Assembly: GCA_001790515.1 (NCBI GenBank)
Contig: MGCS01000013.1
Coordinates: 1 to 64,000 of the forward strand
DNA from: Candidatus Saccharibacteria bacterium RIFCSPHIGHO2_12_FULL_44_22
GTDB lineage: Bacteria > Patescibacteriota > Saccharimonadia > Saccharimonadales > Saccharimonadaceae
Direction of reading: 5' to 3'
DNA length: 64,000 nt
The translations under genes were made by a program, and so were the position numbers. Every line of letters starts with the position of its first letter. Position 1 is the stretch's first letter. A model generated the notes under the pieces. It searched no databases and had not been told where the DNA came from. It was given only the letters and a program-made list of their open reading frames with translations. Of the stretch, positions 43,892-53,595 are shown one piece after another.

Positions 43892-44027
43892 TGGAACGAT
43901 GATCATTGCATATTATTCATTTTAATGCTATAATATAATTATAGAGAATGTTAAAGATACTTGGCAGCGTCATGCATTTACACCAGCTATTCAACTAAAG
44001 CGTGGTGCTGTTGATGTCGGTGCTCCT

Positions 44028-44360
44028 ATGCAGAACGAAATTATACAAATAGGCGCATCTGGCGAAACACAGCCAACGCGGTTGATAGTCGCGAATGGGT
44101 TTCGAACAATAAGGATATTTCGACAAGATCAGCAGCCACTGCAAGTTGAAATGGATGCGGTTGATTCGGCTTATCAGGTTGAACGGATTCATGTTTTTAC
44201 TGAGCCTATTGATGAGGTGTTGATTCGACGAGAACTACTAAATTCTACATGGAATTTACTAAATGATCCTGGGTTAATTAGTCGACAAAAGTCGTTTTGG
44301 GATTTTGTCAGCTTTACGATTGGCAAAGCCGAGGAGAAACAGCTGAGATCTGAGTGGTAA
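44028..44360 (+). CDS. Small protein of unknown function, possibly with a non-standard or lost start
   Basis: 110 residues from ATG 44028. The frame stays open for about 32 codons upstream with protein-like sequence (KDTWQRHAFTPAIQLKRG) but has no ATG, GTG or TTG; a TATAAT box sits inside this stretch. Either the start is 44028, or the N-terminus uses a rare start codon or is frameshifted. Ends before a strong terminator. No family recognised. Confidence 0.5.
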   Translation: MQNEIIQIGASGETQPTRLIVANGFRTIRIFRQDQQPLQVEMDAVDSAYQVERIHVFTEPIDEVLIRRELLNSTWNLLNDPGLISRQKSFWDFVSFTIGKAEEKQLRSEW

Positions 44361-44368
44361 AATGTAAC

Positions 44369-44405
44369 AAATAAAATACGCCTCAATATGAGGCGTATTT
44401 TATTT
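44369..44405. terminator. Bidirectional terminator
   Basis: Perfect 17-bp stem AAATAAAATACGCCTCA / TGAGGCGTATTTTATTT with a 3-nt loop, between two convergent genes. Confidence 0.9.
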
Positions 44406-44417
44406 GCAAAAACGAAA

Positions 44418-45311
44418 CTATGCGTTCTTGTCTTCTGTTCCGCGAAGAACGTCACGAAGACCAAATCCGATAACACCACCAATAAGTGGGGCAACCAGGT
44501 AGGCTGCAAGTGTCACGATTTCAATCTTGCTCCAGTCGATAGCTTGTAGAGCTAGTGCTGTTGCGGGGTTAAAGATCGTTGTTGCATCAACGTAAGCGGT
44601 AGCGATATATCCAAACATCGCTGCGACAAGGAAACCAAGTCCAACAGTAAATGCTTTGGCAAGACGGTCTTTTTCAAGACGTGCGCCAGCAAACGCAAAT
44701 ACGAAGATTGCAGCTGCGATTAGCTCGGCGAAGAATACGTACCACTGATTGCTTTCAGTAAGAACCTTTGCTTTGTAGACTTCGGCTACTGTCTGACCTG
44801 TCATTGCTGCTTCTTGTGCATTTGGCTGAGCGACAGAGTTAAGGAACATATTGAGAGCAACGAATGCCAATGCCGCACCAAGAACTTGGGCAATGATATA
44901 GCCGAGTGCACGAAGTGTTGTCATTTTGCGTGTCACCCAAGCACCAACAGTAACGGCCGGGTTGATATGTGCGCCAGAAATTGTACCAACGATCAGTACG
45001 ATACCAGCGAGTGCAAGGCCGACGTAGAGTGGGTCGCCCTTGATTGCAAGAAACGCAACCGTAAACAAGAATGCACCGATAAACTCACCAATAAGCGCGC
45101 TAGCGATAAATGTCTTGTTTGTAAAACGAGCACCTTTCGCTGACGTTGGCTTTTCTGAGTCAACTGCTTTTACTGTGGTTACTTTTGCAGGAACATCTGC
45201 ATCGGTCTTTACTACTTTTGTTGATGGCTTTGCTGCAGTATCAGTCGACTTGATCCGCGTAACGGTCGTGGTCTTCTTCTTTGCGGTAGAACCGGCTTTT
45301 TTGGTAGCCAT
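44418..45311 (-). CDS. Aquaporin/MIP family channel with a Lys/Thr-rich N-terminal extension
   Basis: 297 residues. The first 60 residues are a Lys/Thr/Ala-rich tail of unusual length. Six membrane helices follow with two NPA boxes: SGAHINPAVTVGAW and TIFNPATALAL. MIP channels pass water or small neutral solutes such as glycerol. AGGAGGG is 7-8 nt before the ATG. Confidence 0.92.
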   Translation of the reverse strand: MATKKAGSTAKKKTTTVTRIKSTDTAAKPSTKVVKTDADVPAKVTTVKAVDSEKPTSAKGARFTNKTFIASALIGEFIGAFLFTVAFLAIKGDPLYVGLALAGIVLIVGTISGAHINPAVTVGAWVTRKMTTLRALGYIIAQVLGAALAFVALNMFLNSVAQPNAQEAAMTGQTVAEVYKAKVLTESNQWYVFFAELIAAAIFVFAFAGARLEKDRLAKAFTVGLGFLVAAMFGYIATAYVDATTIFNPATALALQAIDWSKIEIVTLAAYLVAPLIGGVIGFGLRDVLRGTEDKNA

Positions 45312-45408
45312 AATATAATTCCCTCCTTATGAGATTTATGAAGTTAGTATATCATAATCGATAATATGCAACCAAGTTATGCGACTGCGCGTGGTGTATA
45401 CTAAGTAC

Positions 45409-45651
45409 ATGGGATTATTTGTACAACAGAACGACACTCGAACGAAGTTGCAAGAACGTATTGCGGCCGAAATGAGCGATAAAGCTAAGAAAAAGGCCGA
45501 ACTTGAGGCACAAGGCCTACCTGATGGTGTGGATGATTCTCGCTATATCGAAAACACGAAAACGACAACTAGTTTAGCGTGGGTGTGGATTTTGATTGTT
45601 GTCGCAGTTGTTGGTGCGGCGATTTACTTTATGTTTGCAACCGAGGAGTAG
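45409..45651 (+). CDS. Small single-helix membrane protein
   Basis: 80 residues from ATG 45409; TATACT ends 6 nt before it. A charged helical N-terminal part (TKLQERIAAEMSDKAKKKAELE) and a C-terminal membrane helix (about 57-75). Function unknown. Confidence 0.65.
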   Translation: MGLFVQQNDTRTKLQERIAAEMSDKAKKKAELEAQGLPDGVDDSRYIENTKTTTSLAWVWILIVVAVVGAAIYFMFATEE

Positions 45652-45705
45652 GTACCGAAGCAGGGTCATGACAATAGCTCTCTGTTGACGTATACTGTGA
45701 TATAG

Positions 45706-46713
45706 ATGACAGATTTACATATACTGCGCGATACATTGGTTGACCGTGCTACAAAAAGTGATACACCTCGCGATGTGTTGAAAGCGCCGGAATTCAAGGC
45801 GTTGTATGCTGAAATACCAAAACTTGACCCTAAAGAGCGTGGTGTTTATGGCAAGCAAATAAATGAGCTAAAAATTGCGCTCGAACAGGCAATTGAGGCA
45901 AGAGAACATGAACTTGACGATGCGACAGTGATATCACTTGACGTGACTGCGCCATGGGATATTAACAGTAAGCCGCTGCAATTTCTGCCGACGGATCAGG
46001 GGAGTCTGCATCCGCTGACTCGCGAACTTGAGCGAGTGATTGATATATTTACGCGTATGGGATTTGATGCACACGAATCGCGTCAGATTGATAATGACTT
46101 GAATATGTTTGGCGCACTGAATTTTCCTGAAGGTCATCCAGCACGTGATGGCTACGATACATTCCGAACCGAAGAAGGATTTATTCCGCCAGCACATACC
46201 AGCACGATGCAAAATCGCGTCTTGCGGGCTGGCAAGGCAACGCTTGAAGCGGGTGGTCAGATTGCAAGTATTAGCTATGGTCGTGTATTTCGCAACGAAG
46301 ACGTTGACGCAACGCACGAGCATACGTTTTATCAATGCGAGGGTGTCTTTGTGAGTGATAGCGCAACGCTTGCGCAAATGATGGGGACGCTTCGGGCATT
46401 CTTTGAAGAATACTATGGCCAGAAATTAAAGATCAAAACCCAGCCAGGCTACTTTCCGTTTGTCGAACCAGGCCTCGAGTTTCAAATCGAAAAGCCAGCT
46501 GCACTTGGCGGCAAGCCTGGCGATTGGTTAGAGATGTTAGGTTGCGGCATGATCCACCCAAATGTTCTGTCGGCGGCTGATATCGATCCTACTGTCTATC
46601 GCGGATTTGCGTGGGGCGGTGGTATCGAACGACTCGTTATGTTGAAATACGGCATCGAAGATCTTCGTCATTTTGAAGCGGGCAAATTGGCATTTTTGAG
46701 AAAGTTTGCATGA
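45706..46713 (+). CDS. pheS: Phenylalanyl-tRNA synthetase alpha subunit
   Basis: 335 residues. Helical N-terminal arm (about 1-70), then the class II core: GSLHPLTRELERVIDIF, motif 2 FRNEDVDATHEHTFYQCEG and motif 3 FAWGGGIERLVMLKYG. The TPGYFPF-like segment KTQPGYFPFVEPGLEF is present. It pairs with PheT in an (alpha beta)2 enzyme. The stop overlaps the next gene by 4 nt. Confidence 0.97.
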   Translation: MTDLHILRDTLVDRATKSDTPRDVLKAPEFKALYAEIPKLDPKERGVYGKQINELKIALEQAIEAREHELDDATVISLDVTAPWDINSKPLQFLPTDQGSLHPLTRELERVIDIFTRMGFDAHESRQIDNDLNMFGALNFPEGHPARDGYDTFRTEEGFIPPAHTSTMQNRVLRAGKATLEAGGQIASISYGRVFRNEDVDATHEHTFYQCEGVFVSDSATLAQMMGTLRAFFEEYYGQKLKIKTQPGYFPFVEPGLEFQIEKPAALGGKPGDWLEMLGCGMIHPNVLSAADIDPTVYRGFAWGGGIERLVMLKYGIEDLRHFEAGKLAFLRKFA

Positions 46714-47141
46714 ATGATTCAATAGAAAAACTACTTGCTCGAACGAAATACATGACACTTGCAACGGTTAGTGCGGATAATAAGCCATGGGCAGTACCAA
46801 TAACATTCGTTCATGCGGACGGTCAGCTATATTGGCGATCGCGCATTGATACGGAACATAGTATCAATATTGAACGGCACAACTCTGTTTCTATCGTCAT
46901 CTTTGACGGCGACCGAATAGACGGCAATCAGGAACGTCAAGCACTGTATGTACAAACAACCGCGCTCAAAACGGCGCCTGACATTCAGGCCGAACTTCTT
47001 AAAAAATTTGACGGCGTGTTTAGTATAAAGGATACCGAAGCGCCACTGTATGTTGCGGCGATTGGGAATCTGGACGAAACTCGATCAACGGATAATAGGT
47101 TTTATATGACAGACACGCTAGTAGCGGGAGAGAAGCAATGA
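46710..47141 (+). CDS. Pyridoxamine 5'-phosphate oxidase-like (split-barrel flavin) protein
   Basis: 143 residues. YMTLATVSADNKPWAVPITFVH is the standard opening of the FMN-binding split barrel, followed by LYWRSRIDTEHSINIERHN. Such proteins bind FMN or F420 and reduce small molecules; the substrate is unknown. It is embedded between pheS and pheT with ATGA overlaps on both sides. Confidence 0.85.
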   Translation: MNDSIEKLLARTKYMTLATVSADNKPWAVPITFVHADGQLYWRSRIDTEHSINIERHNSVSIVIFDGDRIDGNQERQALYVQTTALKTAPDIQAELLKKFDGVFSIKDTEAPLYVAAIGNLDETRSTDNRFYMTDTLVAGEKQ

Positions 47142-49633
47142 TTATATCAGTAAACTGGCTAAAACAATTCACACCTATCGACACACCTATCGATGAACTG
47201 ACTGAACTTATTGGAGCGCGATTAGTTGAGATCGAAGACGTCACTGACCTATCTAAAAAATACAAAGGTGTTGTTGTCGCAAAGGTCATCGAATGTGAAG
47301 AATTAAAAGGCAGTGATCATTTGAACGTCACGAAGATTGATGATGGTGGCGTCGTAGAAGACGTTGAGCGTGATGAAAATGGTTTTGTGCAAGTAGTGTG
47401 TGGTGCGCCGAATGTTCGCGCAGGATTATCCGTCGCATGGCTGCCTCCGAAAAGCACTGTCCCAGAAAGCTTTGGCGATAAAGAACCATTTGTTTTAAGT
47501 GCGCGGAAACTTCGCGGTACAACGAGCAATGGTATGCTTGCAAGCGCCAAAGAATTAGATTTGTTCGAAGATCATACGGGTATTCTTGAGATTGACAAAG
47601 ATGCAAAGCCGGGTACGTCGTTTGCAGAGCTGTACGAACTCGACGACTACCTGATCGATATCGAAAACAAATCCTTAACACATCGTCCAGATGCATTTGG
47701 GATTATTGGGTTTGCTCGAGAAGTTGCAGCTATCCAGGGAAAACAGTTCACAACGCCAGCATGGTTGATGGACACAACGCCCACATTTATCGATAAGGTC
47801 GGCGATGTAGTAACGCCAGCTGTAACGATTGATACGCCAGAATTATCTGCTAAATATACTGCGATTGTTATGAGTGATGCAGACACAGGCGTGCAATCAC
47901 CATTAGACATCCAGACGTATCTGTCGCGTGTTGGCGTGCGACCGATTAATGCGATTGTCGACGTTACAAATTATTTGATGATGCTTACAGGTCAGCCGCT
48001 CCATGCATTTGATTATGATAAATTAATCGCATTGAACGAGGGCAAAGCGGATATTCATGTGCGATCAGGACGAACTGATGAAACATTAAAGTTACTTGAT
48101 GGTCGAACGATCGAACTGAGCGAAAACGATATCGTTATTGCAAATGGTGACGTACCTGTTGCGCTTGCTGGTGCTATGGGTGGTGCTGCTACGGAAATCG
48201 ATGAGACAACAAAGAACATTATTATCGAAAGTGCGACATTCAATTTGTACAATCTTCGTAACACGCAAATGCGTCACGGAATATTTAGCGAAGCGATCAC
48301 CAGGTTTACAAAAGGACAGCCAGCTGCACTGTGTGAAGCTGTTTTGGCGGCAGCAGTCCGACTGATTGCGGGTTCGACTGGCGCTGTACGATCAAGTGAT
48401 ATTGCCGCTGCCGTGTCTAATGTGCAATCAAACGATCCGATTACACTGACGGTCGAGCAACTTAATGAAACACTTGGAAGCAAATTTAGTACTGCGGATA
48501 TTGTCGATACACTCCAGAACGTTGAATTCATGATACCTGAAAGTGATGATGCGTCGTCGATAACTGCGGTTGCGCCTTTTTGGCGATCGGACATTCATAT
48601 CCCAGAAGATATTATCGAAGAAGTAGGGCGGCTGAATGGATTTGATACCATTGAGCCAACACTACCACTTCGTGACTTTACTGCCATTTCGCCCGATAGT
48701 TTTGACCAGATGCGTTCAACTATTCGGCATACGTTGGCGCGAGCTGGCGCAAATGAGGTACTGACCTATAGTTTCGTTCACGGCGACGTACTGACAAAGT
48801 CAGGTCTTTCTCCGGATAATTCGTATAAAATCACCAATAGTATTAGTCCTGATCTGCAATATTACCGTCAAAGTCTGACGCCGAGTTTGCTAGGGCTTGT
48901 TCATTCCAATATAAAAAGTGGATTTGATACTTTCGCGCTATTCGAACTGAACAAAGTGCATACTAAAACGGCCGAACTGACGTCTGATGGTGTGCCAGTA
49001 GAGCTTGATCGTGTTGGTCTGGTGGTGGCTGGCAAAAAAAGTAATGGTGCGACATACTATGAAGCGCGAAAAATATTGGATTATCTCGCGTCGTCGTTGG
49101 GGCTATCGCTCGAATACAAACCGTTTACCAAAGATGCTTCAATGGTACTTATGACACCATTTGAGTATCGCCGGAGTGCTCGTGTTATTGATGTAAAAAG
49201 TGGCATTGCACTAGGTGTGATAGGTGAGTATAAGAAATCAGTGGCTAAACACTTTAAACTGTCAGCGCGATCCGCTGGATTTGAACTTTTAGGTGAAGGC
49301 CTAGCGCTTGCCGTAAAGCAAGTGACGCCTGCGTATGTTCCAGCTACAAAGTATCCTTCCTCGGAGCGCGATGTATGTTACAAGGTAGCAACGTCAGTAA
49401 CCTACGCTGCCATCGTCACGGCGTTACATGAAGCAAAGCAAGCTCATGAAACAGTCGCTATTGATATTCAGCCAGTCGACATCTATCAAGCGCCAGACAC
49501 TGACACCAAGAACATTACGATTCGAATCGCAATTGCTCCAATGGACAAAACATTGACGAATGAAGAGGTGACGGCTATTGTTGATCGACTGTCGAAAGCG
49601 GTTGTCGCTGCAACGCAAGCGACAGTTATTTAG
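47138..49633 (+). CDS. pheT: Phenylalanyl-tRNA synthetase beta subunit
   Basis: 831 residues. Domains in order: B1 and EMAP/tRNA-binding domain (KVIECEELKGSDHLNVTKID, QVVCGAPNVR), B3/B4 editing domain (VGVRPINAIVDVTNYLMML), B5 domain, class-II-like domain and the C-terminal FDX anticodon-binding domain (PSSERDVCYKVATSVTYA). Editing and tRNA binding are expected. It starts on the stop of the flavin protein. Confidence 0.97.
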   Translation: MIISVNWLKQFTPIDTPIDELTELIGARLVEIEDVTDLSKKYKGVVVAKVIECEELKGSDHLNVTKIDDGGVVEDVERDENGFVQVVCGAPNVRAGLSVAWLPPKSTVPESFGDKEPFVLSARKLRGTTSNGMLASAKELDLFEDHTGILEIDKDAKPGTSFAELYELDDYLIDIENKSLTHRPDAFGIIGFAREVAAIQGKQFTTPAWLMDTTPTFIDKVGDVVTPAVTIDTPELSAKYTAIVMSDADTGVQSPLDIQTYLSRVGVRPINAIVDVTNYLMMLTGQPLHAFDYDKLIALNEGKADIHVRSGRTDETLKLLDGRTIELSENDIVIANGDVPVALAGAMGGAATEIDETTKNIIIESATFNLYNLRNTQMRHGIFSEAITRFTKGQPAALCEAVLAAAVRLIAGSTGAVRSSDIAAAVSNVQSNDPITLTVEQLNETLGSKFSTADIVDTLQNVEFMIPESDDASSITAVAPFWRSDIHIPEDIIEEVGRLNGFDTIEPTLPLRDFTAISPDSFDQMRSTIRHTLARAGANEVLTYSFVHGDVLTKSGLSPDNSYKITNSISPDLQYYRQSLTPSLLGLVHSNIKSGFDTFALFELNKVHTKTAELTSDGVPVELDRVGLVVAGKKSNGATYYEARKILDYLASSLGLSLEYKPFTKDASMVLMTPFEYRRSARVIDVKSGIALGVIGEYKKSVAKHFKLSARSAGFELLGEGLALAVKQVTPAYVPATKYPSSERDVCYKVATSVTYAAIVTALHEAKQAHETVAIDIQPVDIYQAPDTDTKNITIRIAIAPMDKTLTNEEVTAIVDRLSKAVVAATQATVI

Positions 49634-49684
49634 TGGTCAGCAGTCCATTTCGTATATGCTTAAAGTGGTGTATGATTGAGGGTA

Positions 49685-50602
49685 ATGCTTCACTCAAAAA
49701 AACGGTTCAGGCTACGCCGACGCTATAAAATACTAATTAGCCTGTTCGCTGGATGTGTAATTGTTTCAGTGATGGCTTTTGCGCTGCAGAACGCTCACTT
49801 TCCTGTATTTGATACAGCCGGTGAAGTAGCAAATAAACAACGTGACCTCATTATCTTTACGAGCATTCTTAGTCTTGTGATAATTGTGCCTGTGTTTGGA
49901 CTGTTGTTTGGGATTGCATGGCGATTCCGTGCAACAAATACAAAAGCCAAGTATCGTCCTAATTGGGATCATAGTCGTGTTGCCGAAACGATATGGTGGG
50001 GACTACCAGGATTGCTGATTGTGTTTTTGTCAGTGATTATATGGACGAGTAGCCATGAACTTGATCCATACAGACCACTGACAAATAATAAACCCGCAGT
50101 GACCGTTCAAGTCGTGTCTCTGCAATGGAAGTGGTTGTTCATTTACCCAGATCAAAAGATCGCGTCAGTAAATGTCGTTCAATTTCCCGAGGATACGCCA
50201 GTGAATTTTGTTATTACTGCCGATTCACCAATGAATTCATTTTGGATTCCGCAGCTAGGCGGGCAAGTGTACGCTATGAATGGTATGACGACGAAGCTAC
50301 ATCTCATCGCAGATCGTACGGGTAATTTTCGTGGATCGTCCGCAAATCTTAGCGGTGAAGGCTTCGCTGGCATGAAATTTACCGCTCGATCGACGTCAGA
50401 ACAAGACTTTGAAAATTGGGTGACAAAAAACCAAACAGCGCAAACACTTGACTGGGCAAAGTATGAAGAGTTGGCCAAGCCTTCAAAAGATCAACCAGAA
50501 TCTGTCTATGCACTCAATGATAGTGGACTCTATGATAAAGTAATAGAGAAATACATGTCCGAACATTCATCGACAAAAATGAAGAGCGGACATGCGAACT
50601 AA
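49685..50602 (+). CDS. cyoA: Cytochrome bo3 quinol oxidase subunit II
   Basis: 305 residues from ATG 49685 (TATGAT box 8 nt before; TTG 49676 is a poorer start). Two membrane helices (about 18-38, 62-85), then the cupredoxin domain: VTVQVVSLQWKWLFIYPDQ, DSPMNSFWIPQLGGQVYAM, FRGSSANLSGEGFAGM. The CuA Cys/His ligands are absent, as expected for a quinol rather than cytochrome c oxidase. Confidence 0.95.
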   Translation: MLHSKKRFRLRRRYKILISLFAGCVIVSVMAFALQNAHFPVFDTAGEVANKQRDLIIFTSILSLVIIVPVFGLLFGIAWRFRATNTKAKYRPNWDHSRVAETIWWGLPGLLIVFLSVIIWTSSHELDPYRPLTNNKPAVTVQVVSLQWKWLFIYPDQKIASVNVVQFPEDTPVNFVITADSPMNSFWIPQLGGQVYAMNGMTTKLHLIADRTGNFRGSSANLSGEGFAGMKFTARSTSEQDFENWVTKNQTAQTLDWAKYEELAKPSKDQPESVYALNDSGLYDKVIEKYMSEHSSTKMKSGHAN

Positions 50603-50631
50603 CATAATGAGTAGTATGGGGCAAAAGTAGA

Positions 50632-52614
50632 ATGCTAGGAAATCTTACGCTAGATGCACTTCCGCATGATCCGATCGCTGGCGGCGGCGCTGCTATGGTT
50701 GTTGGCGGCGGGTTGACGATTGTTATAGCGTTATTTGTGACAAAACGCTGGACATGGCTATGGAAAGAGTGGTTGACGTCACTTGATCCAAAACGAATAG
50801 GTATCATGTATCTCATTGTCGCTCTTGCTATGCTGCTTCGCGGATTTGCCGACGCCCTGATGATTCGCACCCAACAAGCACTGGCTAGTGGTGATGCGGC
50901 TGGTATCCTGACGTCTGACCATTTTCAACAGGTGTTTTCTGCCCATGGAACGATAATGATATTTTTTGTCGCGATGGGGCTGATATTCGGGATTATTAAC
51001 CTTATATTACCGCTTCAGCTAGGATCACGAGATGTTGCGTTTCCATTCCTCAACTCGGTTAGCTTTTGGCTGTTTATCGCTGGATTTATCTTGATCAACG
51101 CGTCGCTAGTAATCGGTGAGTTCTCGGCAGCGGGATGGCTAGCCTATCCGCCATTATCAGGAATAGAATATAGTCCAGGAGTAGGCGTCGACTACTGGAT
51201 ATGGGCGCTGCAGATATCGGGGATCGGCAGTTTATTGTCAGGAATTAACTTTATGGTGACAATATTTAAAATGCGCGCACCTGGCATGACACTTATGAAA
51301 ATGCCGATCTTTGCATGGTCGGTACTGTGTAGCATGTCGCTTGTTGCATTTGCTTTTCCTATCTTGACTGTAACGCTGACGCTTCTTTCGCTTGATCGAT
51401 TACTTGGCATGCACTTCTTTACATCTGATATGGGCGGAAATCCCATGATGTATATTAATCTTATCTGGGCGTGGGGACATCCCGAGGTGTATATCCTCGT
51501 ATTGCCTGCGTTTGGTATTTTCTCCGAAATCGTTGCAACGTTTTCGAGCAAACGATTATTCGGGTATGCATCAATGGTTTGGGCATTGGGCGCAATCACC
51601 GTATTGTCATTCATCGTATGGTTGCATCATTTCTTTACGATGGGTGCGGGTGCAAATGTGAATGCGTTCTTTGGTATTATGACGGCCGTTATTGCGATCC
51701 CGACGGGAGTGAAGATATTTAACTGGCTGTTTACGATGTACGGTGGGCGAATTCGTTTTACGACTCCGATGCTATGGTTTATGGGATTCGTTGTGACCTT
51801 TACGCTTGGCGGGGTTACCGGTGTGCTGATGTCGGTTCCGGCAATTGATTTTCAGGTTCACAATAGTTTGTTCCTTATCGCGCATTTTCATACGATGATC
51901 ATTGGTGGTGTTGTCTTTGGGTTCTTTGCTGGGTTCACCTACTGGTTTCCGAAGATCTTTGGATTCAAACTAAACGAGCGATTAGGCGTGTATGCGTTTT
52001 GGTTGTGGTTGATCGGATTTTTGATGGCTTTCGTTCCGCTCTATATATTGGGGCTCATGGGTGCGACGCGCCGACTTGATCACTATGATGCTTCGCTTGG
52101 GTGGCAGGGTCTGTTTGTTGTTGCTGGTATAGGTGTGCTTGTTCTTGGACTTGGCGTGCTCTGTCAGATTGCACAGCTAGTGGTCAGTATTCGCCAGCGT
52201 AATCAAAACCGTGACACAACGGGTGATCCATGGGGCGGTCGCACACTGGAGTGGGCAACACCGTCACCTGCGCCTATCTATAATTTTGCGCAGGTTCCCG
52301 AGGTGACGTCGCGTGACGCGTTTTGGATGATGAAAGAACGACAACGCGGCGCATCTGCGCCCCGGAAATCATTTAGCCCAATTACAATTCCAAACAACTC
52401 TAGTCTAGGTGTTGCGATTGGCATGCTGTCATTTTTGATTGGTTTTGGGTTAATTTGGCATATATTCTGGCTGGCTTGTGTCGGGATTGTCGGTATTATT
52501 ATTGTCATTTTGATACGTACGACTGGTGATGAAGACGAAACGGAGTTGAGTGCTGTTGAAGTTGAGCGAATTGACGCAGCTGCGAGGCATGAAACCAGAA
52601 AGAAGAGGGCGTAA
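50632..52614 (+). CDS. cyoB: Cytochrome bo3 quinol oxidase subunit I
   Basis: 660 residues, about 14-15 membrane helices. All expected metal ligands are present: low-spin haem His in [12 protein letters not shown], CuB His and the cross-linked Tyr in [12 protein letters not shown], the His pair in [12 protein letters not shown], and both haem His in [11 protein letters not shown]. This is the proton-pumping catalytic subunit that reduces O2 to water. Confidence 0.97.
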   Translation: MLGNLTLDALPHDPIAGGGAAMVVGGGLTIVIALFVTKRWTWLWKEWLTSLDPKRIGIMYLIVALAMLLRGFADALMIRTQQALASGDAAGILTSDHFQQVFSAHGTIMIFFVAMGLIFGIINLILPLQLGSRDVAFPFLNSVSFWLFIAGFILINASLVIGEFSAAGWLAYPPLSGIEYSPGVGVDYWIWALQISGIGSLLSGINFMVTIFKMRAPGMTLMKMPIFAWSVLCSMSLVAFAFPILTVTLTLLSLDRLLGMHFFTSDMGGNPMMYINLIWAWGHPEVYILVLPAFGIFSEIVATFSSKRLFGYASMVWALGAITVLSFIVWLHHFFTMGAGANVNAFFGIMTAVIAIPTGVKIFNWLFTMYGGRIRFTTPMLWFMGFVVTFTLGGVTGVLMSVPAIDFQVHNSLFLIAHFHTMIIGGVVFGFFAGFTYWFPKIFGFKLNERLGVYAFWLWLIGFLMAFVPLYILGLMGATRRLDHYDASLGWQGLFVVAGIGVLVLGLGVLCQIAQLVVSIRQRNQNRDTTGDPWGGRTLEWATPSPAPIYNFAQVPEVTSRDAFWMMKERQRGASAPRKSFSPITIPNNSSLGVAIGMLSFLIGFGLIWHIFWLACVGIVGIIIVILIRTTGDEDETELSAVEVERIDAAARHETRKKRA

Positions 52615-53204
52615 TGGTACTTTCACACGCGCGCGAACGAATTGAGTCGGATATAAAGGTGACGCTTGGTTTTTGGTTGTATCTGATGACTGATTGTATT
52701 TTATTTGCAACATTGTTTGCAGTGTATGTGGTTATGCAGCCAGCGACAGCAGGTGGACCAAGCGGTGCGGAATTGTTTGATCTTCCGTTTGTACTTGGTG
52801 AGACACTATTACTACTGTTCAGTAGTTTTACTTGTGGTCTAGCGCTTCTTGCTGCACGTGCTCGTTCAAAGAACCAGACGATTGCATGGCTACTGGTGAC
52901 CGTTGGGTTGGGTTGTGCATTTTTGTCGATGGAATTGTACGAATTTATACATTTAATAAACGAAGGCTTTGGGTGGCAGCGAAGCGGATTCTTGTCGGCA
53001 TTCTTCGTTCTTGTCGGGACGCATGGGCTGCATATTCTTGTCGGTATCTTGTGGGCAGTAACAATGATCGTTCGACTGTCGCGTGAAGGATTGACGCATT
53101 CAACAAATCGCAAGCTGACATTGTTTAGTATGTTCTGGCATTTTCTTGATGTTATTTGGATATTTATTTTCACGATCGTTTATATGATAGGAGCAATCTC
53201 ATGA
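52614..53204 (+). CDS. cyoC: Cytochrome bo3 quinol oxidase subunit III
   Basis: 196 residues, five membrane helices. LGFWLYLMTDCILFATLF and GTHGLHILVGILWAVTMIV are typical of subunit III. It begins on the cyoB stop and its own stop overlaps cyoD by 4 nt. Confidence 0.95.
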   Translation: MVLSHARERIESDIKVTLGFWLYLMTDCILFATLFAVYVVMQPATAGGPSGAELFDLPFVLGETLLLLFSSFTCGLALLAARARSKNQTIAWLLVTVGLGCAFLSMELYEFIHLINEGFGWQRSGFLSAFFVLVGTHGLHILVGILWAVTMIVRLSREGLTHSTNRKLTLFSMFWHFLDVIWIFIFTIVYMIGAIS

Positions 53205-53593
53205 CTTCTCAACCAAAGCCAACGCAATCAGCTGATCACGGTACGACACTTCGTAATTATACTATTGGTTTTGTCGCTTCGCTGGTTCTGACACTTCTCG
53301 CGTACTTGTTGGTCACTCAGTATCTATCGGCGGATACACCCCAGCTTTCGCGTAGTGTACTTGTCATTGCTCTGGCGGTGCTAGCAATGACGCAGTTCGT
53401 TGTGCAGCTAGTGCTATTTTTGCATCTCGGTACAGAAACACGACCGCGATGGCGACTCTTTGTTTTTTGGTTTATGATTTTTATCGTTCTTATTCTTGTG
53501 GTTGGGTCGTTATGGATCATGCAAAATCTCGATTACAACATGATGTCACCACAAGAAACCACAATTTACATGAAAAATCACCAAGGATTTTAA
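53201..53593 (+). CDS. cyoD: Cytochrome bo3 quinol oxidase subunit IV
   Basis: 130 residues from ATG 53201 (ATGA overlap with cyoC). Three membrane helices; the segment AMTQFVVQLVLFLHLG with the conserved His is the CyoD signature. Confidence 0.92.
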   Translation: MTSQPKPTQSADHGTTLRNYTIGFVASLVLTLLAYLLVTQYLSADTPQLSRSVLVIALAVLAMTQFVVQLVLFLHLGTETRPRWRLFVFWFMIFIVLILVVGSLWIMQNLDYNMMSPQETTIYMKNHQGF

Positions 53594-53595
53594 TA

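Noticed and set aside
51192-51614. Minus-strand frame of 140 codons inside cyoB
   Set aside because: Shadow frame of a membrane protein gene with all oxidase motifs on the plus strand.
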